From Bacteroidota bacterium (lineage in GTDB: Bacteria; Bacteroidota; Bacteroidia; 2-12-FULL-35-15), in the NCBI GenBank assembly GCA_026391935.1, contig JAPLDC010000223.1, positions 1 through 11,279 of the forward strand: DNA of 11,279 nucleotides, read 5' to 3'. Positions 1-5,371 of the stretch are shown piece by piece (position 1 is the first letter of the stretch; each line of letters begins with the position of its first letter). The translations under genes and the position numbers were made by a program. The notes beneath the pieces are model-generated. The model saw nothing but the letters and a program-made list of their open reading frames with translations, had not been told where the DNA came from and did no database searches.

Positions 1-1466
1 GATGTACAAGTTAGTGATGTTCCCGTAACTGTATAGGAAGTTGTAGTGGCAGGTGTCACGTTTACAGGATTAGTAACGGCACCGGTGCTCCACGAATAAG
101 TTGTTGCTCCTGCTCCTGTTAAAGAAGCTGTAGCACCCGGACAAATAGTTGGTGAATTAACTGTTGTGATAGGAAGCGGGTTTACAGTAATGGTAAAAAT
201 AGATGCCACTCCTGTGCATGTTCCAATAGTAGGAATAATTGAAATTGTAGAAGTAATAGGTCCGGCAGTAGCATTTGTAGCAGTAAAAGCCGGTAAACTT
301 GTTGTGCCACTCACAGCTAATCCAATTGCTGTATTTGAGTTGGTCCATGTATATGTAGCTCCGGCAGGGGTACTTGCAAATGTATTTGCAGGCACTGCTG
401 CTCCGGCACAATAGGTAAGATTAGTTTCTGGAGTTATAACCGGTAGAGGATTTACTGTAACGGTTGAAACCGCTGTTCCACTGCATGCGCCTGTTGTTGC
501 TGTGACCGTATAACTTGTTGTTGTAGCAGGTGAAATACTTAAAGGGTTTGCGGTTGATCCAGTACTCCATAAATAGGTAGTTCCACCTGTAGCAGTAAGA
601 ACTGCAGTAGATCCGGCACAAATAGTTGGAGAATTTACTGTTGGTGTTATTGAACCGGCTGTATAAGTGATAGAAACATATCCAGCTGCATTGTTATTAC
701 CAGAGGTACATCCACCGGCACCAGGGACTAGACTAGATCCGCCGCCGCCGCCGCCGCCGCCGTTCGCGCCGGTGCAGCATCCGTCATTTCCTCCTCCGCC
801 ACCACCATAGTAGCCTCCACCGCCTCCACCGCCTGATGCAGTCCCCCAAAAACCACCCATTCCACCAACTCCGCCAACTCCCGGTGAACCACCTGGGGGG
901 GTTGATGCCCAAGGTACACCACCCGCTCCCGGACCTGTTAATGTAGCACCTATACCTCCTAAACCAAATGTAGCTACGCCATTTGCACCTGTGGCGCACC
1001 CACCTATTCCTCCCGGAACGATACCTGATCCCCCTCCTTCACCACCACCACCGGCAGCAACAATGTATGGAGATCCACCGACTGTCACAGTTGTTGCCCC
1101 GCCACCTCCGGATGAGTTATAACTGACAGTACCATCGTTAGACGCCCAGCCTTGTCCGCCTGAGCTTGCCCCTCCATATCCGCCAGAAGCCGCTGTGCCG
1201 GCATTAGTTCCCATACATCCTACAGTCATTGTAATAATTTGCCCTGGTACTACAGCCAAAGTAGAAGTAACTGTTGCCCCAGCGCCCCCACCTCCAGTAG
1301 CAGTAAACCCGCCACCGCGAGAACCGGCAGCTATAATGTTTATGCTAAATACACATGGCGGCACCGTAAAAGTAGCGGGCGCACCAGTACAGTTAAAGGT
1401 TACCGTTGTTTGACTTCGTAAGTTGGAAGAAAGAATTATAAATAAACATAGGAGAGTTTTTTTCAT
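1..1466 (-). CDS. Secreted glycine-rich protein with Ig-like/PKD-like repeats (N-terminal part; 3' end beyond the window)
   Basis: An uninterrupted minus-strand frame runs from the ATG at 1466 to the left edge (488 codons, no stop). It opens with a signal peptide, MKKTLLCLFIILSSNLRSQT. Residues about 22-272 form a glycine-rich domain. It begins with an FTVPPC...INIIAAG stretch and ends with GYVSITY, as in the glycine-rich beta domains of bacterial and phage surface proteins. An Ig-like repeat follows (about 275-340: TVNSPTIC, TYLWSTGS, PATTTSYTVT). Next is a PKD-like repeat (about 341-430: YCAGA, YTWTNSNTAIGL, FTATNATAGP, FTITVNP). A second Ig-like repeat (431 onward) closely resembles the first. 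Such mosaics are typical of very large Bacteroidota surface proteins, often type IX secretion substrates. The sorting domain would lie off-window, so that route is inference. The high G+C of about 720-1320 reflects glycine codons. No catalytic domain is visible. An adhesin or matrix role is likely but unproven. Confidence 0.87.
   Translation of the reverse strand, partial: MKKTLLCLFIILSSNLRSQTTVTFNCTGAPATFTVPPCVFSINIIAAGSRGGGFTATGGGGAGATVTSTLAVVPGQIITMTVGCMGTNAGTAASGGYGGASSGGQGWASNDGTVSYNSSGGGGATTVTVGGSPYIVAAGGGGEGGGSGIVPGGIGGCATGANGVATFGLGGIGATLTGPGAGGVPWASTPPGGSPGVGGVGGMGGFWGTASGGGGGGGYYGGGGGGNDGCCTGANGGGGGGGGSSLVPGAGGCTSGNNNAAGYVSITYTAGSITPTVNSPTICAGSTAVLTATGGTTYLWSTGSTANPLSISPATTTSYTVTATTGACSGTAVSTVTVNPLPVITPETNLTYCAGAAVPANTFASTPAGATYTWTNSNTAIGLAVSGTTSLPAFTATNATAGPITSTISIIPTIGTCTGVASIFTITVNPLPITTVNSPTICPGATASLTGAGATTYSWSTGAVTNPVNVTPATTTSYTVTGTSLTCT
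739..762. repeat. Trinucleotide microsatellite (CCG)8, read as a polyglycine run
   Basis: Eight perfect CCG units on the plus strand. On the coding (minus) strand they are read as seven GGC codons plus GGA, giving Gly236-Gly243 of the secreted glycine-rich protein. Because the unit is three bases, slippage would change the length of the glycine run without breaking the frame. The run is G+C-only in an otherwise AT-rich window. Confidence 0.9.
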
Positions 1467-1602
1467 TCAGTTTAAATTATTGAGAGAAGGAATAGATAAA
1501 ATCGAAAAAAATCAAAATGCTTATTAATAAGATGCTAAAAAATAGGGAAAAGTTGCATCAAGAAAAATTTAATCAAATATTAAGAAATAGCAGTAAAAAA
1601 AA
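1467..1602. other. Spacer between dnaX stop and the secreted-protein start, with a 12-bp palindrome
   Basis: This 136-base AT-rich gap lies between two minus-strand genes. It contains a perfect 12-bp palindrome CTTATTAATAAG at 1520-1531, about 54 bases upstream of the secreted-protein start codon. A GATGC...GCATC pair brackets 1531-1559. No good TTTG/TAnnTTTG promoter and no convincing hairpin-plus-T terminator for dnaX is visible. It is therefore unclear whether the secreted-protein gene has its own promoter or is read through from dnaX. The palindrome could be an operator, but in such AT-rich sequence it may be chance. Confidence 0.35.
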
Positions 1603-3357
1603 TTAAAATTCAATATCTAAATCGAAGGTTTGCTTGAATTTATTGATAAGAGGGTTTTTTTCTGCTAGTCTTTTGTAGCGATCGGTTGCTGTGTAAAGGT
1701 TGGTCTTGTCTTCAATCGAGATCATCACCAGATTAAGTTGAATAGAATAATTGCTAAGTTCTTTTCTCAAAAAACCTAAAAATGTAATTTTATCTTCATT
1801 TATAGTTTCCTCGATGGCTTTGTTATTGATAGCAAATTCAATAATCGTTCCTTCCGTCAAAACGGGTTTTTTGTTCAATAAATTAGTAGATAAATTGGTT
1901 TTACCTTTCTCTTTTTGTTCGTTTGCGTATTTGTTCCAAGCCGACTCTAGCTGCTGTTGCGTGAAATTGTTCTTTGGTTGTGAAGAGTTATTTTGTGTAG
2001 GGTTTTCTTCCTTCGATTTATCCGTTTTTATTTCCGTATTCAAATGTTGATTGATAGAAGGAGTAGCTGTTTTTATGAGTGGCTTTTTTACAACCGTTGC
2101 GTTTTCTGCAACAGGAGCAGCTTTTTGAATGGGTAGTGAAGTTGAAAATGACTCGGCTTTTGGTTTTTCTATTGGTGCCGATGCTGCAGATTTAGCTGTT
2201 ATTGGAGCTGTTGATGCCTTCAGTTGCAGACCTATGTCATTTTTTTTTTCAGCCTCATTTCCTATGGAAGTGAGCGAACAAAGCTGCATGAGAGCTAACT
2301 CGACTTGGAGTCGGTGATTCTTACTCGCCTTATAACTGATGTCAGTTTTATTTAAGATAGTCAGGCCTTTAATTAAAATAGTCAAGGAACATTTGCCAGA
2401 TTGATCCTTGTATTTATCTTTGATATTGCTTCCAACTTCCAACAGTTGAAGCGTTTCAGGGTCTTTACTGACAAGGAGATTTCTGAAATGATCGCCCATT
2501 CCCGCAACAAAATTATGCCCGTCAAAACCATTATTTAGAATCTCATTGAAAATCAATAATGCAGTTGAAATATTCGAATTTAAAATGGAATCTGTTACCT
2601 TAAAATAATAATCGTAATCAAGAATATTTAAGTTGTCAATTACATCTTTATAAGTAACATTGTTTCCTGCGAAACTTACAATCTGATCAAATATTGAACA
2701 GGCATCGCGTAAAGCACCATCAGCCTTTTGAGCAATTATGTGCAAGGCATCTTTTTCTGCAGTGATGTTTTCACTATTTGCTATAAATGCAAGATGACTA
2801 GCAATATCTTCAATCTGAATTCTATTAAAGTCAAAAATCTGACAGCGAGATAATATAGTAGGAATTATTTTATGTTTTTCAGTAGTTGCTAAAATAAAGA
2901 TAGCATGTTTTGGCGGTTCTTCCAATGTTTTCAAAAAAGCATTAAATGCAGCTTGTGAAAGCATGTGAACCTCGTCAATGATGTATACCTTATGTGTACC
3001 AAGTTGAGGAGCATATCGCACCTGATCAACAAGGTTACGGATATCATCTACCGAATTGTTTGAAGCAGCATCTAATTCTGAAACATTGAGTGATGCCCCG
3101 CTGTTGAATGATTCGCAGGATTCACATTTGTCGCAAGCTTCTGTATTTTCCGTTCGGTTGGTGCAATTTATTGTCTTCGCCAAAATACGTGCACAGGTTG
3201 TTTTTCCAACGCCACGCGGACCGCAGAACAAAAAGGCTTGTGCTAAATGACCTGTTTTGATGGCGTTTTTTAATGTATTGGTAATATGCGCCTGACCAAC
3301 AACAGTGTTAAATGTTGCAGGACGATACTTTCGGGCCGATACAATGAAATTGTCCAT
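1603..3357 (-). CDS. dnaX: DNA polymerase III subunit gamma/tau (clamp loader ATPase)
   Basis: DnaX is the AAA+ motor of the clamp loader. It uses ATP to open the beta clamp and place it on primed DNA, and its long tau form also tethers polymerase cores and helicase. In the 584-residue product, Walker A is GPRGVGKT (46-53). The zinc-module cysteines are C65, C75, C78 and C81, and Walker B is IIDEVH (126-131). The sensor 1 region ATTEKHKIIPTILSRC spans 157-172, and the sensor 2 arginine is R217 in GALRDA. The collar domain ends near residue 362 (HRLQVELALMQLC). Residues about 370-475 are a low-complexity Ala/Pro/Lys/Ser/Gln linker. A folded C-terminal domain follows (about 475-584), of the type found in Bacteroidota tau. 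An A10 tract at codons 370-373 could yield a short gamma form. The start at 3357 gives the family's usual N-terminus (RKYRPATFNTVVGQ). Confidence 0.97.
   Translation of the reverse strand: MDNFIVSARKYRPATFNTVVGQAHITNTLKNAIKTGHLAQAFLFCGPRGVGKTTCARILAKTINCTNRTENTEACDKCESCESFNSGASLNVSELDAASNNSVDDIRNLVDQVRYAPQLGTHKVYIIDEVHMLSQAAFNAFLKTLEEPPKHAIFILATTEKHKIIPTILSRCQIFDFNRIQIEDIASHLAFIANSENITAEKDALHIIAQKADGALRDACSIFDQIVSFAGNNVTYKDVIDNLNILDYDYYFKVTDSILNSNISTALLIFNEILNNGFDGHNFVAGMGDHFRNLLVSKDPETLQLLEVGSNIKDKYKDQSGKCSLTILIKGLTILNKTDISYKASKNHRLQVELALMQLCSLTSIGNEAEKKNDIGLQLKASTAPITAKSAASAPIEKPKAESFSTSLPIQKAAPVAENATVVKKPLIKTATPSINQHLNTEIKTDKSKEENPTQNNSSQPKNNFTQQQLESAWNKYANEQKEKGKTNLSTNLLNKKPVLTEGTIIEFAINNKAIEETINEDKITFLGFLRKELSNYSIQLNLVMISIEDKTNLYTATDRYKRLAEKNPLINKFKQTFDLDIEF
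2240..2249 (-). other. dnaX: A10 homopolymer in dnaX: candidate slippage site producing a gamma-like short form
   Basis: The coding strand reads GAA AAA AAA AAT GAC ATA G at codons 370-375. Gaining one A, or a -1 ribosomal shift, gives GAA AAA AAA AAA TGA, a stop directly after residue 373. Losing one A, or a +1 shift, gives AAA AAA ATG ACA TAG, a stop after residue 374. Both shifted frames therefore end at once, immediately past the clamp-loader core. Short DnaX forms are known from E. coli (-1 frameshifting on A AAA AAG) and Thermus thermophilus (transcriptional slippage on an A run). GAGG lies 4 bases and AGGA 11 bases upstream, but I see no strong downstream stem-loop. Slippage here is inferred. 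Confidence 0.6.
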
Positions 3358-3366
3358 GATTTTTTA

Positions 3367-3374
3367 CAAAACTA
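3367..3374 (-). promoter_or_regulatory. Possible -7 element of the dnaX promoter
   Basis: On the minus strand this reads TAGTTTTG, an exact match to the Bacteroidota -7 consensus TAnnTTTG. It lies only 9 bases before the dnaX ATG, so the transcript leader would be just a few bases long. No TTTG is present at the expected -33 distance. The call is tentative for these reasons. Confidence 0.3.
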
Positions 3375-3431
3375 AGTATTAAAATGAAAAATCGATGGAT
3401 TGTTAAAAAGTCGTGTTTTGGTTGATAAATT

Positions 3432-3464
3432 AGTTTAAAGTTTAAAGTTGGAAAGTTTAAAGTT
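3432..3464. repeat. Tandem heptamer repeat (AGTTTAA) in the dnaX-rpsF spacer
   Basis: The units are AGTTTAA (3432-3438), AGTTTAA (3439-3445), a variant AGTTGGAA (3446-3453), AGTTTAA (3454-3460) and a partial AGTT that runs into T8 (3463-3470). The array sits in the 310-base divergent spacer between the dnaX start (3357) and the rpsF start (3668), upstream of the rpsF promoter. Besides this repeat and the two promoters, I see nothing else in the spacer. The function is unknown. Its period matches the array between atpD and atpC. Confidence 0.7.
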
Positions 3465-3585
3465 TTTTTTAATAGTTGTTCTGTGGATTTGATTCGTTAA
3501 ATTAGTTGTATATTATCTTCTTTTTCAGTTGTTTAGGTAAATTAAATCGTAAAAAGATCCGTTTTGAACTATTTGACATTATTTT

Positions 3586-3616
3586 TTTGGCAAAAGGTCA
3601 AATTTTACTATCTTTG
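3586..3616 (+). promoter_or_regulatory. Promoter of the rpsF-rpsR-rplI operon (Bacteroidota type)
   Basis: TTTG at 3586-3589 is followed by 19 bases and then TATCTTTG at 3609-3616. This is a full match to the Bacteroidota housekeeping consensus (-33 TTTG, -7 TAnnTTTG). Transcription would begin around 3622, giving a leader of about 45 bases before the rpsF ATG at 3668. The leader holds only weak AT-rich inverted repeats (CCTT/AAGG at 3621-3633; TTAATT/AATTAA at 3638-3656). Confidence 0.75.
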
Positions 3617-3667
3617 TCACCCTTAAAAAAAGGAAAATTAATTATTAACCAATTAAATTACAAAACA

Positions 3668-4009
3668 ATGCTAAAACATTATGAAACCGTCTTCATTATG
3701 ACTCCCGTTTTGTCTGATGAACAGGCAAAGGAGACGGTAAGTAAGTACAAAAAGTTACTTACAGACAATGGATGCAAGATTGTAACTGAGCACGCATGGG
3801 GCTTACGCAAATTGCAATATCCAATTCAAAAGAAAACAACTGGTTTCTACCATTTGTTTGAATTTCAAGCTCCTTCTACATTTGTTGCTGAACTTGAAGT
3901 AGCTTACAAACGCGATGAGCGCTTGTTACGCTTCCTAACAGTTGCACTTGATAAGCATGCAGTTGCATACAGCTTAAAAAGTAGAAACAAAGCAAAAGTA
4001 GTTGCTTAA
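3668..4009 (+). CDS. rpsF: 30S ribosomal protein S6
   Basis: S6 binds the central domain of 16S rRNA as a pair with S18 in the platform of the small subunit. The 113-residue product has the family landmarks: YETVFIMTP at residues 5-13, then [23 protein letters not shown], and [17 protein letters not shown] near the end. The reading frame stays open upstream to about 3506, but the ATG at 3668 is chosen for two reasons: homology begins directly at MLKHYETVF, and the strong promoter at 3586-3616 lies inside the longer version. It is the first gene of a three-gene operon with rpsR (26-base gap) and rplI. No ssb or priB gene lies between rpsF and rpsR. Confidence 0.97.
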   Translation: MLKHYETVFIMTPVLSDEQAKETVSKYKKLLTDNGCKIVTEHAWGLRKLQYPIQKKTTGFYHLFEFQAPSTFVAELEVAYKRDERLLRFLTVALDKHAVAYSLKSRNKAKVVA

Positions 4010-4035
4010 TTCATTCATTTAAATCATTAGAAAAA

Positions 4036-4302
4036 ATGGCAGACAATTCAGAAATCAGATATCTTGCTCCACCAACAGTGGATGTTAAGAAAAAGAAATA
4101 CTGTCGCTTCAAAAAAAGCGGTATTAAGTATATCGATTACAAAGACCCGAACTTTTTATTAAAGTTCATTAATGAGCAAGGTAAAATTTTACCTCGCAGA
4201 TTAACAGGTACATCAGTTAAATATCAACGTAAAGTTTCAAAAGCTGTAAAGCGTGCTCGTCACTTAGCTTTATTGCCTTATGTTGCTGATATGTTAAAAT
4301 AA
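4036..4302 (+). CDS. rpsR: 30S ribosomal protein S18
   Basis: The 88-residue basic protein carries the S18 hallmarks: [65 protein letters not shown] is continuous across most of its length (residues about 18-83; key motifs [13 protein letters not shown] and [10 protein letters not shown]). It is the partner of S6, with which it assembles on 16S rRNA, so the adjacency to rpsF makes functional sense. It has a single cysteine (C23), which argues against a structural zinc site. The start follows an A-rich leader (TTAGAAAAAATG). The gap to rplI is 10 bases, indicating co-transcription. Confidence 0.97.
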   Translation: MADNSEIRYLAPPTVDVKKKKYCRFKKSGIKYIDYKDPNFLLKFINEQGKILPRRLTGTSVKYQRKVSKAVKRARHLALLPYVADMLK

Positions 4303-4312
4303 GAATTAAGAC

Positions 4313-4759
4313 ATGGAAGTAATTTTAAAGCAAGACGTTAAGAACCTTGGATACAAGGATGACGTTGTAAATGTAAAACCTGGTTACGGAAGAAATTTCT
4401 TGATTCCTAAGAACCTTGCACAAATGGCAACAGTTTCATCAAAAAAGATGTTGACAGAAACAGTTAAACAACGCTCTTTTAAAGAACAAAAAGTAAAAGC
4501 TGCTGCGGAAGCTGCTGCTGCTAAATTAAAAGAGATGATCGTAAAGGTTGGAGCTAAAGTAGGTGAGTCCGGAAAAATTTTCGGTTCTGTTACTTCTGTT
4601 CAGTTGGCTGATGCAATTAAAAAATTAGGCTACGACGTGGATCGTAAAAATATCACAATGAGTGAAGATGGTGTAAAATCTGTTGGAACGTATACTGCTG
4701 ATGTTCGTTTTCACAAAGAAGTTGTTGGAACTGTTACTTTTGAAGTAGTTCAGGAGTAA
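4313..4759 (+). CDS. rplI: 50S ribosomal protein L9
   Basis: L9 binds domain V of 23S rRNA near the L1 stalk and projects outward from the large subunit, where it helps maintain reading frame. The 148-residue length is usual for the family. The N-terminal RNA-binding domain is clear (MEVILKQDVKNLG, then VKPGYGRNFLIPKNLA at about residues 21-36). A charged, alanine-rich connecting helix follows (about 45-80, with EQKVKAAAEAAAAKLKEM). The C-terminal domain contains GKIFGSVTSVQLADAI and ends in TADVRFHKEVVGTVTFEV. It is the last gene of the operon and is followed by a hairpin terminator. Confidence 0.97.
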   Translation: MEVILKQDVKNLGYKDDVVNVKPGYGRNFLIPKNLAQMATVSSKKMLTETVKQRSFKEQKVKAAAEAAAAKLKEMIVKVGAKVGESGKIFGSVTSVQLADAIKKLGYDVDRKNITMSEDGVKSVGTYTADVRFHKEVVGTVTFEVVQE

Positions 4760-4777
4760 TTAATTTCCGAATGGAAT

Positions 4778-4814
4778 AAAAGGCAATTCAAAATATTTTG
4801 AGTTGCCTTTTTTT
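4778..4814 (+). terminator. Intrinsic terminator of rpsF-rpsR-rplI
   Basis: AAAAGGCAA (4778-4786) pairs with TTGCCTTTT (4803-4811). The inner bases TTCAAAATATTTTGAG continue the stem with one wobble pair, leaving a tiny AT-rich loop. A run of seven T follows from 4808 to 4814. It lies 18 bases after the rplI stop codon. The A-rich 5' side is too short to call a strong reverse terminator. Confidence 0.9.
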
Positions 4815-4845
4815 ATTTTACCATTTTTTCTCATCTATCTTTCTA

Positions 4846-4881
4846 CTTGAAAATGAGAAGTGTTTATAAACTTTACATTTG
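4846..4881 (+). promoter_or_regulatory. Probable promoter of the MazG-like gene
   Basis: TACATTTG at 4874-4881 is an exact match to the Bacteroidota -7 consensus TAnnTTTG. CTTG at 4846-4849 is the nearest -33 candidate, with a rather long 24-base spacing. The implied start of transcription near 4888 would leave a leader of about 25 bases before the ATG at 4913. A promoter is expected here because the preceding operon is terminated. Confidence 0.5.
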
Positions 4882-4912
4882 AGGAAAAAATAAACAGCAC
4901 ACAAATAAACAA

Positions 4913-5305
4913 ATGAAGAAGAGTCTAATAATGAATGAGAAAAAAGGATCGATATTTAGTGTAAAAACTCGTGATGAACTAACTTTAAAACAAGCGCAGC
5001 AAAAAGTAGATGAGTGGATAAAAACTTATGGCGTCCGTTATTTTTCAGAACTTACGAATATGGCAATTCTTGCTGAAGAAGTAGGTGAAGTTGCCCGAAT
5101 CATTTCAAGAGAATTTGGCGAGCAGTCTTTTAAAGGGAAAGAAAAAAATAAAAAATTGTCGGATGAATTGTCGGATGTTCTCTTTGTTTTGATATGTCTG
5201 GCTAATCAGACAGGAGTCGATCTGTCGGATGCCTTCCAAAAAAATATTGAAAAAAAAATAAAGCGCGATAAAGATCGACATAAAAAAAATAAAAAATTAA
5301 AATAG
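4913..5305 (+). CDS. MazG-like nucleotide pyrophosphohydrolase
   Basis: This small all-alpha protein (130 residues) belongs to the MazG/NTP-PPase superfamily, whose members hydrolyse nucleoside triphosphates to monophosphates and pyrophosphate, often as house-cleaning enzymes. The metal-binding motif is present: EEVGE at 55-59 (E55, E56, E59), followed 25 residues later by DELSD with E85 and D88. The core starts near L23 (TLKQAQQKVDEWI), and RYFSELTNMAILAEEVGEVARI is characteristic of the Bacteroidota subgroup. The tail is very lysine-rich and contains A9 (5250-5258) and A8 (5282-5289) runs. The ATG at 4913 gives a short non-conserved leader. An in-frame ATG at 4931 is an alternative start. 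The gene stands alone after a terminator, and its substrate cannot be read from sequence. Confidence 0.85.
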   Translation: MKKSLIMNEKKGSIFSVKTRDELTLKQAQQKVDEWIKTYGVRYFSELTNMAILAEEVGEVARIISREFGEQSFKGKEKNKKLSDELSDVLFVLICLANQTGVDLSDAFQKNIEKKIKRDKDRHKKNKKLK

Positions 5306-5324
5306 TTTTCCCGTAATTTATCCT

Positions 5325-5353
5325 TTTGAATAACTATTTATTTTCCTACTTTG
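5325..5353 (+). promoter_or_regulatory. Possible promoter before the large DUF3857/transglutaminase gene
   Basis: TTTG at 5325-5328 and TACTTTG at 5347-5353 resemble the -33 and -7 elements. The -7 box is one base shorter than TAnnTTTG and the spacing is slightly tight. Transcription would start near 5360, close to the ATG at 5372. Its position also argues against a TTG start at 5351, which would lie inside the box. Read-through from the upstream gene (66-base gap, no terminator seen) is an alternative. Confidence 0.35.
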
Positions 5354-5371
5354 TATAAAAATTTAATCTTT

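Noticed and set aside
157..1421. Short open frames on both strands over the left end
   Set aside because: All are alternative frames of the glycine-rich/Ig-like protein. Only the frame starting at 1466 has a signal peptide and coherent domains.
1751..2317. Plus-strand open frames opposite dnaX
   Set aside because: The translations are Ser/Phe-rich shadows of the lysine-rich and low-complexity dnaX coding strand, with no promoter or homology.
3506..3667. A 54-residue upstream extension of rpsF starting at a TTG (3506)
   Set aside because: S6 homology begins exactly at the ATG at 3668, and the extension covers the strong promoter at 3586-3616.
3617..3667. S6:S18 autoregulatory RNA motif in the rpsF leader
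   Set aside because: Only weak AT stems (CCTT/AAGG and TTAATT/AATTAA) are present, and I cannot see the CCG-containing bulge expected of that motif.
5250..5258. A9 run in the MazG-like gene as a second programmed slippage site
   Set aside because: It lies in a lysine-rich C-terminal tail where shifts would only trim non-conserved residues. It is more likely a by-product of AT-rich lysine codons.
5351..5371. TTG start for the large exported protein
   Set aside because: It would add seven residues ahead of a good signal peptide and lies within a promoter-like box. ATG at 5372 is better.
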